From Methylobacterium nodulans ORS 2060 (GTDB lineage Bacteria; Pseudomonadota; Alphaproteobacteria; Rhizobiales; Beijerinckiaceae), in contig NC_011894.1 in assembly GCF_000022085.1 (NCBI RefSeq), positions 3,897,001 to 3,961,000 of the forward strand: 64,000 nucleotides of DNA, given 5' to 3'. Shown piece by piece: positions 26,138-33,360 of this stretch (position 1 is the stretch's first letter; every line of letters starts with the position of its first letter). A program made the position numbers and the translations under genes. The notes beneath the pieces are model-generated. The model was not told the origin of the DNA, ran no database searches, and saw only the letters and a program-made list of their open reading frames with translations.

Positions 26138-26368
26138 CTCCTGCGGCGGATGAGGGATGGGATCGCCGTGAGGGCGGAGTGGGGAGGAAAAGGGCGACGC
26201 GTAGCGCTGCCAAGTCGTGTGGCAGAAGCCGGCTGAAATGGGCGTGATGTTCCTCGGTTGAGCCCGGTGCAGGTCAGCGCCCCAGCTTAATGTCGCCTTA
26301 GCCCCGCAGTTTTTATGCCGCGAGATCTGCGGCGTGGTAACGTCATCGTCCGACAGAGGAGGGCGGTG

Positions 26369-26911
26369 ATGCCCAACCCAGATCAGATTGATTTTCGAAT
26401 CTCTAAGAAAAAGGAGGCTTTGATATTTGCTATTACGGCAATATTCTTCGTTGTGTCTGCTGGCATTGTTTACGTCCGCACCATGCTGTTCGAACAGAAA
26501 AGTTTGATTGTGGGTGGCGTAGGCGAATTTATAACAGTGTCTGGAATGGCGTTCTTTGGTATATACATGATTATTATGGGGGTCGAGCTGTTTAGAATGG
26601 GTGTAGTCGTCTCCGTTGGGCGTCGCGGTATTTTCGATAGACGTGTCTCGACCGATTGGATCTCCTGGGATAAAATTCATAACGTCAGAGTCATGGGTAT
26701 TAAGCAGAGAGGGCTCATCTTTCGACTTAACCAGAATGCTGGCTCTGCTCTGCCTGTGCGGAAGATTGCGGTTAATGTCGTGCGGGTGAGCGGCTCGGGA
26801 GCTCCACGCGAGCTCTGGATCGAAGCTGACCGCCTGGAAGGCGGCTCTAAGGCTCTGCGCGATGCAGTCCTTCACTTCCATGGCATCATCAATGATCCCT
26901 GGGAGAGGTGA
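26369..26911 (+). CDS. STM3941/PH-like membrane protein, copy 2
   Basis: A 180-residue paralogue of 24283-24819. ATG 26369 follows GAGGAGGGCGG. Two membrane helices lie at residues 15-40 and 48-75. The cytoplasmic domain has GRRGIFDRRVSTDWISW and GLIFRLNQN, then SGAPRELWIEADRLEGGSKA matching SGAPDEFWIEADSLKGGFGA of copy 1. Conservation is strongest in the soluble domain and weak in the helices, which suggests functional divergence. AT-rich compared with flanking phage genes. Confidence 0.75.
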   Translation: MPNPDQIDFRISKKKEALIFAITAIFFVVSAGIVYVRTMLFEQKSLIVGGVGEFITVSGMAFFGIYMIIMGVELFRMGVVVSVGRRGIFDRRVSTDWISWDKIHNVRVMGIKQRGLIFRLNQNAGSALPVRKIAVNVVRVSGSGAPRELWIEADRLEGGSKALRDAVLHFHGIINDPWER

Positions 26912-27018
26912 TGTGGGAATTGTGCGGGTGCTGGCCGGCGGTCCAGAAGTTCGTCTGTTTTTGACAACGGGCAGGCCCGTGAGGCGGGCGGAGGTCATCG
27001 CGTGGCTCCGCCACGAAT

Positions 27019-27327
27019 GTGAGTGACAGCAGCCCGCTCGAGGCGCACACTCAGTCTTTGGTGGGAGTCGCCCAGATGCAGCGTGAGCGAAAGACGTGGG
27101 CGCAAATCGCAACCCTCGTCTGGGAGGAAATTCAATGCCTTCCTGACGGCGAAAAACTTCTTTCGATTGAGTTCGAGACTGCTCTTGAGAGCGAAGACTG
27201 CCCGGGTTTTACCATTGAAACCAAAGGGATGTCCAAGCGAGATAATCAGGCGCTGGCTCGCGCTATTGCAGGGCTCGTGAGCGAACTCCGCCGCCAGTAC
27301 GACGTCCGAGATTACACGCTGCACTAG
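27019..27327 (+). CDS. 102-residue cassette protein, copy 2
   Basis: Same length and same GTG start context as copy 1 (GTGAGTGACAG). It ends RRQYDVRDYTLH, matching YGRYDVRDFITH of copy 1. Protein identity between the copies is moderate, so the duplication is old or was acquired as two alleles. No catalytic motif is visible. It lies 107 bp after the membrane protein. Confidence 0.65.
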   Translation: MSDSSPLEAHTQSLVGVAQMQRERKTWAQIATLVWEEIQCLPDGEKLLSIEFETALESEDCPGFTIETKGMSKRDNQALARAIAGLVSELRRQYDVRDYTLH

Positions 27328-27336
27328 AGAACGCGC

Positions 27337-27375
27337 GCCGCCCGCGAAGGAGTCGATCACAAGGGGGCAGTTCAT
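27337..27375 (-). pseudogene. 5' stub of a DNA cytosine methyltransferase-like gene
   Basis: Thirteen codons, MNCPLVIDSFAGG, in the position of a leftward operon gene: the ATG overlaps the stop of the upstream gene as ATGA. This is how many phage C5-cytosine methyltransferases start (LVIDSFAGGGGAS). The match stops abruptly and the cassette sequence follows. The remainder of the enzyme is absent. Short, so only suggestive. Confidence 0.35.
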
Positions 27376-27536
27376 GCGGCGACTCCGAGCGCGGCCCGGC
27401 CGGCGTCCGTGAGCGTCAGCAGCCCGAGCCAGCGGGGGTGATGAGGGCTGGGAGCGCCGTTCGGACAGCACGACGAGCACCATTCGCCATTGCCGGTCAG
27501 AAACGGGTCGTGAAGGGTCTCGGCGCGGAGGTTCAC
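27372..27536 (-). CDS. Small hypothetical operon protein
   Basis: A 54-residue gene from GTG 27536 to TGA 27372. It overlaps its upstream neighbour (GTGA) and its downstream stub (ATGA). The sequence contains CSSCCPNG and ends LGLLTLTDAGRAALGVAA, which resembles the end of a winged-helix domain. Overlaps on both sides are the main support. Confidence 0.5.
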   Translation of the reverse strand: MNLRAETLHDPFLTGNGEWCSSCCPNGAPSPHHPRWLGLLTLTDAGRAALGVAA

Positions 27537-27739
27537 AGCGCACCCCCGAGCAGCCAGCGGGTGACAGCAGCGAAGGCGAGAGCGATCCCGAAGTTCAGGG
27601 TGCAGGCAATCGCCGCGGCTAGACGATGTCGGGCTTCCGCTGGAGCTTTGGCTAACTCAACCAAGTTGATTGCCGCGCTCAGCACGAAGAAGATCGCTGC
27701 GCCGTAGCCGATTGCGGCGATGAGGAAGGTGCCAACCAT
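27533..27739 (-). CDS. Small two-helix membrane protein
   Basis: A 68-residue protein with two hydrophobic segments (FLIAAIGYGAAIFFVLSAAI and IACTLNFGIALAFAAVTRWL). Start and stop overlap the neighbouring genes by one to four bases. Function unknown. Confidence 0.55.
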   Translation of the reverse strand: MVGTFLIAAIGYGAAIFFVLSAAINLVELAKAPAEARHRLAAAIACTLNFGIALAFAAVTRWLLGGAL

Positions 27740-27936
27740 CAGACCAGCCCCTTCTCGACGGCGACCCGCTCGGGCAGCGTGAGGGTGTGGGTGGCCTTCC
27801 CCGCGTCCAGCTCGATCTCGCAGGCGGATTTCGGGATCCAGACCGCCTTCTCGCGGTTGCCGTCCGTCGAGACGAGGACGGCGCGCGCGGTCTCGTGGTG
27901 CAGGCGCACCGTCAGGTCGACGAGGTCGGAGCGCAT
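27739..27936 (-). CDS. Small hypothetical phage protein
   Basis: A 65-residue protein (MRSDLVDLTVRLHHETARAV ...) with RAVLVSTDGNREKAVWIPKS, a beta-rich pattern common in small phage early proteins that bind or coat DNA ends. The function is not known. Overlapping start with the upstream gene supports it. Confidence 0.55.
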   Translation of the reverse strand: MRSDLVDLTVRLHHETARAVLVSTDGNREKAVWIPKSACEIELDAGKATHTLTLPERVAVEKGLV

Positions 27937-28358
27937 CACCGCACCTCCGCCGCCATCGCGACCACGACCGGCCCCATCACCGTCCCGGGCCGCCGCATCA
28001 TCGGCCAGGGGACTCGCATCGGTGCGCTGCAGCGGACCATCTCCGCCGCCCGGCTCTGCCGGACCACGACCTCCCGGCCCGCCTCCAGCGCCTCGACGAT
28101 CGGGACGAGCTGCTCGCCGTGCCGCTCGAAGATCTCGGCCAGCACCTGGAGGCGGCGCAGGTCGTCCCGCTGCGCCCGCACATGCGCGATCACCTGTCGG
28201 GACTTGCGGTGGGTGCCCGGGAAGGCGCCGACGAGGTTCGCCTGCCAGTCCACGGCTTGAGCGAGCACGCCGCTTTTGCCGTCGGCCTCCATGCGGGCGG
28301 CGGCGGCGAGGCTGGGCCAGTCGAATTCGCGCAGGTCGGCGATGGCAGGATCGATCAT
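27936..28358 (-). CDS. Hypothetical operon protein
   Basis: A 140-residue protein. The N-terminal 95 residues are helical (DLREFDWPSLAAAARMEADG ... QRDDLRRLQVLAEIF). The C-terminal tail is Met/Pro/Val-rich. Both ends overlap adjacent genes, so it is a true operon member. I do not recognise it. Confidence 0.55.
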   Translation of the reverse strand: MIDPAIADLREFDWPSLAAAARMEADGKSGVLAQAVDWQANLVGAFPGTHRKSRQVIAHVRAQRDDLRRLQVLAEIFERHGEQLVPIVEALEAGREVVVRQSRAAEMVRCSAPMRVPWPMMRRPGTVMGPVVVAMAAEVR

Positions 28359-28708
28359 CGCGCGACCCTCCCGGCGGCAAGCGCGGCCATCAGGCTGCGG
28401 ATTTCGGCCTGCCCGCTGTCGGGCAGCGCACGGTAGGCCTGCAGCAGCTCGCATTCCTCGCGCGACGGCTCGATGGCCGCGGCATCCGCGAGCAGCTCGC
28501 CGACATCGACCTGCAGCGCGGCCGCGAGCCGCGGCAGCACCTCGCGCGGCACCCGGTGGCCCCGCTCGAACCGGGAGATCGCCCCCGGGCCGTAGCCGAT
28601 GGCCCGTGCGAGCTCGGACTGCAGGATGCCCAGCCTGCGGCGGCGGCGCTGGATGCGCTCGCCGAGCGAGCGCGGAGCCGCGGCCGTGGTCATGACGATG
28701 GGCTGCAT
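28355..28708 (-). CDS. XRE-family transcriptional regulator
   Basis: A 117-residue protein with one helix-turn-helix domain at residues 14-70 (RRRRLGILQSELARAIGYGP, then AISRFERGHRVPREVLPRLA). It is followed by a short helical tail. It lies within the leftward operon next to the recombination genes, so it probably tunes early gene expression rather than being the main repressor, which is at 32267-32941. Confidence 0.8.
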   Translation of the reverse strand: MQPIVMTTAAAPRSLGERIQRRRRRLGILQSELARAIGYGPGAISRFERGHRVPREVLPRLAAALQVDVGELLADAAAIEPSREECELLQAYRALPDSGQAEIRSLMAALAAGRVAR

Positions 28709-28857
28709 CAGGCGTCCTCGGGCTGAAGGTGGCGGTCGTCGGCGCGCGCATCGGCGTCGTCGAGGAGGCGGCGCGCGGCGGCGCTCTGTCGGATGCCGAT
28801 CGTTCTGAGGCGCTCCGCGATCTCCGCGCGGGTGTGGGGTTCGGCGGCGGGCAGCAT
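28708..28857 (-). CDS. Small charged protein
   Basis: A 49-residue gene (MLPAAEPHTRAEIAERLRTI ...) rich in Arg and Asp, possibly a small helix-turn-helix or linker. It overlaps the XRE gene by one base (TGATG) and adjoins the exonuclease gene. Function unknown. Confidence 0.5.
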   Translation of the reverse strand: MLPAAEPHTRAEIAERLRTIGIRQSAAARRLLDDADARADDRHLQPEDA

Positions 28858-29492
28858 CAGGCGGCCCTCCGCTGCCCGAGCGCCAGCAACTGCGCCACCT
28901 GAGCGTCGACCTCGGCGAGAAAGCCCGCGACGTCCTGCTCCAGCCCCGCGATCATCGCCTCATCGCGTGCCACCCGGGTGCAGAAGAGCTGCAGGTCAGT
29001 CGGCACGCGCGGATCAAAGGAGACGAAGTCGCACCAGGCGCGGCGGGTGCAGGCCATCTGCCACTGCACCTGCGGCAGGTACTCCTCGGGCACCGCCCCC
29101 GAAAGCCAGGTCGCCAGATGCGTCTCGGTCTTCGGGCACTTGAACTCGACCAGACCGTCCGCGCCGATCAGACCGTCCGGGCTCGCGCCGGCCATGGCGA
29201 TCGTCGGATGGTCGACGAAGCCCACCTGCACGACGGGCCTGTCGAACAGGAACTCGTAGGCGGCACGCGCGTGGGGCTCGTGGTCGGTGCCCCACATCAT
29301 CTCGACGCTGACATAGTGATGGGCGACCTGCCCGGTGAGGCGCTCGGCGACGAGCTGGGCGCGGTAGCGGGCGCGCTCGGCCGTCCACGTGCCCTTGGCC
29401 GTGCGGCCAATCACCTCGGCCACGCGCGAGGCGGTGACCCGGCCGAGCCGGGCCTCGAACCAGGCCGGGCTGCCCTGGACCATCGCGGCCAT
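28857..29492 (-). CDS. YqaJ-type phage exonuclease
   Basis: A 211-residue lambda-exonuclease-like nuclease. It starts VQGSPAWFEARLGRVTASR, the family's opening motif. The metal site is visible as GASPDGLIGADGLVEFKCPK (Asp, then Glu-x-Lys) with an earlier Glu in MMWGTDHEPHARAAYE. It degrades one strand from double-strand ends and hands the other strand to the ERF protein encoded just upstream; the two genes overlap by one base. Confidence 0.9.
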   Translation of the reverse strand: MAAMVQGSPAWFEARLGRVTASRVAEVIGRTAKGTWTAERARYRAQLVAERLTGQVAHHYVSVEMMWGTDHEPHARAAYEFLFDRPVVQVGFVDHPTIAMAGASPDGLIGADGLVEFKCPKTETHLATWLSGAVPEEYLPQVQWQMACTRRAWCDFVSFDPRVPTDLQLFCTRVARDEAMIAGLEQDVAGFLAEVDAQVAQLLALGQRRAA

Positions 29493-30226
29493 CAGCGCCC
29501 CCTCTTGCGCTCGAGCAGGCGCTTGGCCTCCTCGAACTTGTCGGCGCGGATCTCCGCGAGGCTGTCGACGCGGATGGTGGCGAGGAAGCGCGGCAGGTCG
29601 GCCCCGACCTCCCGGGCAAGGTCGCGCAGCTCGATGGTCTGATCCTCGGTGATGCGCGGGCCCAGGCCGGCCGCACGCCCGTCGTCATCCTCACCGCGGC
29701 TGGTGAGGTTGAGCAGAGCCGCCGCGGTGTAGCGCTTGCCGTAAGAGGTCGAGGAGCCCACCGCCTGCACGGCGTTCTTCGAGCCCGAGCTGTCGACCGG
29801 CAGTTCGAGGGTGGTCTCCTCGCTGTGGCCGTCCCGGTGCATCAGGATGGCCGTGACGCTGACGCGCTCAGGCGTGCGGCCGGTCTTGAAGCTGATGCCG
29901 AAGCCGTGCCGGGCCAGCACCGGCTTGATGGCCTCGTTCACGTCCTCCCAGAGGGCGTACTTCATGCCCCTGTCGCCCCGGCCGCGCTCGGGGATGGTGG
30001 GGAGCTCCTGCTGCATGCCGGCGAAAGCGGCCGCGAAGGCCGCGCGGGCGTTGCGGGCCAGCACGCGCTCCTGCATCTCTAGGAGGCGCTCCAGCTTGTC
30101 GATGTCGACGGCCGGGTTTGAGGCGGCGCGCTCGATCATCTGGACGATCGCGGCGGTCTCCGAGACGGCGGGCGCGAGGGGCTGGGTGTCGTCGCGCAGG
30201 GTGACGGCGTGCGAAGCGGTGCTCAC
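29492..30226 (-). CDS. ERF-family single-strand annealing protein
   Basis: A 244-residue recombinase. The ERF core is clear: AFAAAFAGMQQELPTIPERG, MKYALWEDVNEAIKPVLARH, GFGISFKTG and SSTSYGKRYTAAALLNLTSR followed by GEDDDG. It anneals complementary single strands during phage recombination. With the exonuclease next to it, it forms a complete two-protein recombination pair. Confidence 0.9.
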   Translation of the reverse strand: MSTASHAVTLRDDTQPLAPAVSETAAIVQMIERAASNPAVDIDKLERLLEMQERVLARNARAAFAAAFAGMQQELPTIPERGRGDRGMKYALWEDVNEAIKPVLARHGFGISFKTGRTPERVSVTAILMHRDGHSEETTLELPVDSSGSKNAVQAVGSSTSYGKRYTAAALLNLTSRGEDDDGRAAGLGPRITEDQTIELRDLAREVGADLPRFLATIRVDSLAEIRADKFEEAKRLLERKRGR

Positions 30227-30247
30227 GGGGCGGCTCCAGGCTGGGGG

Positions 30248-30637
30248 CTACTCGGCGGCGGCAAGGCAGGCGGCGGTGTTGCGCGCGGCCTCAGCGATCT
30301 CGTCGGCGGTGCGGGTGCGGATCAGCAGGCAGCGGTCCACGACCGGCGCCGCGGCGAGGGCGGAGCTCCAGCGCACCCAGACGTCCTCGCCGTCGACAGC
30401 TCGAACGATGCCGCGGAGGTCTTCCTCGCCCTCGGCGTCCGCCAGGGTGACCTCATCGCCGACCGCGATCAGCGTCTCGGCGAGGTCAGCTTCTTGGCGG
30501 CGCGTCGTGATCCCAGTGCCGCCATCCTCGGCAGTCGCGTAGATCGTGTCGGGATCGGTCGGGGAGACGAACTCCACCACGGCCCGCACGAGGATCACGT
30601 CCCCGCGCACGAGCGTCTGGTCGGCAGGAATCGGCAT
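30248..30637 (-). CDS. Hypothetical acidic phage protein
   Basis: A 129-residue protein starting MPIPADQTLVRGDVILVRAV. The first 95 residues look like an all-beta SH3-like fold (short strands, GDEVTLADAEGEED, DVWVRW). The end is helical. It lies 21 bp upstream of the annealing protein, so a DNA-metabolism accessory is possible. Confidence 0.55.
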   Translation of the reverse strand: MPIPADQTLVRGDVILVRAVVEFVSPTDPDTIYATAEDGGTGITTRRQEADLAETLIAVGDEVTLADAEGEEDLRGIVRAVDGEDVWVRWSSALAAAPVVDRCLLIRTRTADEIAEAARNTAACLAAAE

Positions 30638-30638
30638 G

Positions 30639-30833
30639 TCAGTCCTCCTGGGCGGGGGTGGCGTCGGACCCGGCCCGCGCCTGCAGGCGGGCGATGCGGG
30701 CCGCGGTGATGACGGCGAGATGGCGGGCGCTGGCGCCCTCCGCACGGGCCACCGCGGTGATGCGCTCCAGGCGGTCGGCGGCGCGGCGGGTGCGCCGCTC
30801 GGTCGGGGTCTCAGGCTCGGGTCGGCGGGTCAC
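30639..30833 (-). CDS. Small basic protein
   Basis: A 64-residue gene from GTG 30833. It is a mostly helical, Arg- and Ala-rich protein (RRTRRAADRLERITAVARAE). Its start overlaps the preceding gene as GTGA. Function unknown. Confidence 0.5.
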   Translation of the reverse strand: MTRRPEPETPTERRTRRAADRLERITAVARAEGASARHLAVITAARIARLQARAGSDATPAQED

Positions 30834-31003
30834 GGCCGGCCTCTCCGCCAGAGCACCTGCAGGTGCCCGAGCACGCACCACCCGAGCGTGGCGTCGGCGC
30901 CCTCGCCCGTGAGGCGGCGGGACCCGGCGAGGCCGAGCAGGATCCCGAGGGCGATCGGCGCGACGGCTGCGATGAGGAGGACGAGGTCGCCGGTGCTGAT
31001 CAC
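30830..31003 (-). CDS. Small one-helix membrane protein
   Basis: A 57-residue gene from GTG 31003 to TGA 30830. A hydrophobic segment (LVLLIAAVAPIALGILLGLA) is followed by a short basic tail ending WRRGRP. It overlaps genes on both sides by four bases. Such small membrane proteins are common in phage early operons. Function unknown. Confidence 0.5.
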   Translation of the reverse strand: MISTGDLVLLIAAVAPIALGILLGLAGSRRLTGEGADATLGWCVLGHLQVLWRRGRP

Positions 31004-31125
31004 AGCCACTTCCCGATGGCCGCGAAGCTCGCGGCGATCACGACGAGAAGCCCGGCCCGGGCGGTGATCTGGGCGGCGGTGCGGCAGCCGCGGTCGAGCG
31101 CGGCGAGGCGGAGAGCAAGGCGCAT
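31000..31125 (-). CDS. Very small membrane protein
   Basis: A 41-residue gene, ATG 31125 to TGA 31000. It has a basic N-terminus followed by AGLLVVIAASFAAIGKWL. It overlaps the next gene (GTGA). Only the overlap and composition support it. Confidence 0.4.
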   Translation of the reverse strand: MRLALRLAALDRGCRTAAQITARAGLLVVIAASFAAIGKWL

Positions 31126-31135
31126 CCGCCCCTCC

Positions 31136-31573
31136 TCACCAGCGGGTCGCGACGCCGACACACGCGGGCGTCAAGCGGGTGAAGGGCAGCACGTCGGCGG
31201 GCACCTTCTCGGCCGGACCCTTGACCCCATGACGCCGGGCCGCATCCTCCAGGCTCACGGGCAGCGCGTCGCGTTCGTCGTCCCAGTCGATCAGATCGAC
31301 GACCTTCCCGAGCGCCATCGCTGTGACGTTGCGTGCGACCGGCACAAGCGGGTCGGTGATGTCGAGCTCGTAGACCTCCTTCAGCGTCGAGCCCTGACGC
31401 TCATCGCGCGCCAGCCACGCCGCGATCGCAGTGAGGCCGTTGTCGATGGTGGTCTCCTCGATCCACTTCCGGCCCGAGGCATCGACAAAGTGAGCAAGGT
31501 AGGTGCGGGGCGGCTCGCGGCGGCCGAGCAGGGCAACGGGGTCAGGTTGGGGGCGGGTGAGCATGTACGCCAT
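31136..31573 (-). CDS. First gene of the leftward early operon
   Basis: A protein of about 145 residues; starts at 31573 (MAYMLTRP) or 31564 are equally possible. It contains RTYLAHFVDASGRKWIEETT, then helical and acidic stretches (VVDLIDWDDERDALPVSLED). I do not recognise it. It is the promoter-proximal gene, right beside the predicted operator at 31584-31632, and so should be repressed in the lysogen. Confidence 0.55.
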   Translation of the reverse strand: MAYMLTRPQPDPVALLGRREPPRTYLAHFVDASGRKWIEETTIDNGLTAIAAWLARDERQGSTLKEVYELDITDPLVPVARNVTAMALGKVVDLIDWDDERDALPVSLEDAARRHGVKGPAEKVPADVLPFTRLTPACVGVATRW

Positions 31574-31583
31574 CCATAAGTGG

Positions 31584-31666
31584 ATGGGCAAACCTTAATG
31601 GGCATTTGCCCCCTGTCAATGGGAAAGTGGGCAAGAGCCCGCGCCATTAGCCCATCATGCGCCCAT
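31584..31666. promoter_or_regulatory. Predicted repressor operator region, left
   Basis: The palindromic 12-mer GGGCATTTGCCC lies at 31600-31611. Extra half-sites TGGGCA occur at 31585-31590 and 31627-31632, and inverted ones (GCCCAT) near 31650 and 31661. The identical 12-mer is found beside the repressor gene at 33002-33013. The region separates the leftward operon from rightward genes at 31763. Confidence 0.7.
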
Positions 31667-31762
31667 CGACTTCATCCACAGCATTCCACAGGTTGGAATT
31701 TTGTGCTTGTTTCGTTCCTATCCTTGCGGCAACTATTGAGTGCCGCAAGGGAGGGGCTGCGA

Positions 31763-32023
31763 ATGACCCAGATAACATACTACGTCGTCCAGCAATTTAA
31801 GAAGGATTCCAATACCGGCGCTGTGTATCCGATAGAGACGGTCGAGAAGTCGAATAAAGTCTCGGCCGAGCTGGCCCTGCGAAATCTCGCCGAGCCTGTT
31901 GTCGGGGCAATAGCGTTCTCACGGACCGGTGATCCGGCCACTGGAGAGTGGGCGGATGCTGTTGTACTAGCCACCGGAGGCGAAATGCCTCCGGAGTTCT
32001 TTGAGGGGCGCCTTCCGTGGTGA
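31763..32023 (+). CDS. Hypothetical rightward early protein
   Basis: An 86-residue protein starting at ATG 31763 after GGGAGGGG. It begins MTQITYYVVQQFKKDSNTGA and has a globular alpha/beta look. The DNA is less GC-rich than the neighbouring operon. It is the first gene rightward from the left operator region, so it may be a lysogeny-expressed or repressor-controlled gene. Function unknown. Confidence 0.6.
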   Translation: MTQITYYVVQQFKKDSNTGAVYPIETVEKSNKVSAELALRNLAEPVVGAIAFSRTGDPATGEWADAVVLATGGEMPPEFFEGRLPW

Positions 32024-32265
32024 AAGCGGCTCGTCGTGCCGCCAGCTCATCAGAGAAGCATGGAACACCTCTAAGTGCCGCTAGCGCTTTGCGGGTCACG
32101 TGTGAGGATTGCGGCCACTCGACGATTATTCGTGACGAGCGGTTGCGGCGCCTGGAGAAGGGATGCAAAACGGTAGACGACCTTGGAAAGCGCCTGTACT
32201 GCAGTTTTTGCTTTCGCGCGGGCGGTCTGGGTCGTTCAATAAGCCTGACAAGGCTTCTAGGTTAA
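32020..32265 (+). CDS. Small zinc-ribbon protein
   Basis: An 81-residue protein from GTG 32020, overlapping the previous stop (GTGA). It has CEDCG and CSFCF separated by about 35 residues, a typical four-Cys zinc ribbon, plus a basic N-terminus. DNA binding is possible. It converges with the repressor gene one base away. Confidence 0.6.
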   Translation: MKAARRAASSSEKHGTPLSAASALRVTCEDCGHSTIIRDERLRRLEKGCKTVDDLGKRLYCSFCFRAGGLGRSISLTRLLG

Positions 32266-32266
32266 G

Positions 32267-32941
32267 CTAAATTCGCAAAGATCCAATTACCGTATGTACA
32301 GACTTGACCAGGGCCCGGTCAATTTCAAACTCCCCTGCTGGATTGTGCTGATACAGAATTAGCATTGAAGGCGTCCATGCGACGAATTCTTTGATATATC
32401 CTTCTGGCGGATCGCCTTCATCCTCGGCATAAAGCTGTACAACAACGTCGTCGCCTCGCTTCGGCGGTCGATGTGGATGCACCCAAACTTGCTCTCCGGC
32501 CTTGAAGCGCGGGTGCATGCTGTCGCCGCTCACATAAACCGCGTAAGCTCCTTCGACATTTTCTAGCGCTGCTGGTCGTGGCACGCTTTCAATTACCTGT
32601 CCATTGAAGATAAGGCGACCATCTGATCCGCCTTTGGCCACGCCCAGCACTGGCATTAGCCCACCGTAACGTGGAGCAGCAACTGGCGCTGAAGCATTCG
32701 CCTCCGGAATGACGGCCCCTCTCGTGCCGGGCTTGGTCTTGCTTGATGTTGTAATCCATTCCGGCGGCTTGCCTAGAACGCTCGCGACGCGGATCAGGTT
32801 CTCTAATTTGCCGCGACCGCGCTTGAGCGCGTCGCGAACATACGTCTCGCCCAGGCCGGCAGAAAGCGACACCTCTTTGAGGTCGCGCCCCTGTCGCTTG
32901 ATCTCATCGGCGATCAGCTGCCGCCACTCGTCACCCAACAT
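32267..32941 (-). CDS. S24-family phage repressor (CI-like)
   Basis: A 224-residue protein from ATG 32941. The N-terminal helix-turn-helix is at residues 8-55 (KEVSLSAGLGETYVRDALKR). The C-terminal LexA/CI-type peptidase domain has the catalytic Ser in VSGDSMHPRF (S141) and Lys in PPKRGDDVVV (K161). Such repressors maintain lysogeny and self-cleave after DNA damage. A canonical Ala-Gly cleavage pair is not obvious; the region near PVLGVAKGG is the most likely place. It is divergent from the cro-like gene across the right operator. Confidence 0.9.
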   Translation of the reverse strand: MLGDEWRQLIADEIKRQGRDLKEVSLSAGLGETYVRDALKRGRGKLENLIRVASVLGKPPEWITTSSKTKPGTRGAVIPEANASAPVAAPRYGGLMPVLGVAKGGSDGRLIFNGQVIESVPRPAALENVEGAYAVYVSGDSMHPRFKAGEQVWVHPHRPPKRGDDVVVQLYAEDEGDPPEGYIKEFVAWTPSMLILYQHNPAGEFEIDRALVKSVHTVIGSLRI

Positions 32942-33031
32942 GGTGGGAGACTGCCCACCATTCCGCCCATCGCCAATATGGCAGATGCCCATTGACATGG
33001 CGGGCATTTGCCCATTAGCTCTCTGGGCATG
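32942..33031. promoter_or_regulatory. Predicted repressor operator region, right
   Basis: The 12-mer GGGCATTTGCCC is at 33002-33013. Further half-sites are TGCCCA at 32986-32991, CGCCCA at 32965-32970 and TGGGCA at 33024-33029. The last one overlaps the ATG of the cro-like gene, so repressor binding there would block its translation start region. Divergent promoters for repressor and cro must lie here. Confidence 0.7.
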
Positions 33032-33271
33032 AGCGAGACCACGATCCTGCTTCACGAGATTGAAGCCTTCCTCACTGCGACGCGGCTTGCTGAGAGCACC
33101 TTCGGCCGCAAATGCGTGAATGACGGGAAGCTGGTGTCTCGCCTGCGCGAGGGCCGCACCGTCACGCTGGAAAAGGCGTCGGCCATTCGCCGCTTTATGA
33201 GGGAGTACAGGCCGCCTTCGCCTGCCGTCCCCGCGCCGTCCTCCCCCACGATGGCGGAGGCGGCGCCGTGA
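33029..33271 (+). CDS. Cro-like regulator
   Basis: An 80-residue protein starting MSETTILLHEIEAFLTATRL. The segment AESTFGRKCVNDGKLVSRLR is a compact helical DNA-binding pattern found in small alphaproteobacterial phage regulators. The Ala/Pro-rich tail is probably flexible. Position opposite the S24 repressor, with an operator half-site at its start, makes it the natural cro counterpart. Not shown biochemically. Confidence 0.7.
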   Translation: MSETTILLHEIEAFLTATRLAESTFGRKCVNDGKLVSRLREGRTVTLEKASAIRRFMREYRPPSPAVPAPSSPTMAEAAP

Positions 33272-33360
33272 CTAAGCACCGCTTCACCGTCGAGCGGACA
33301 GCGATCCATCACATCGTCCGCATGTCAGGCGATGCAGGCTCGGCTTGGTCGTGGGGCCAA

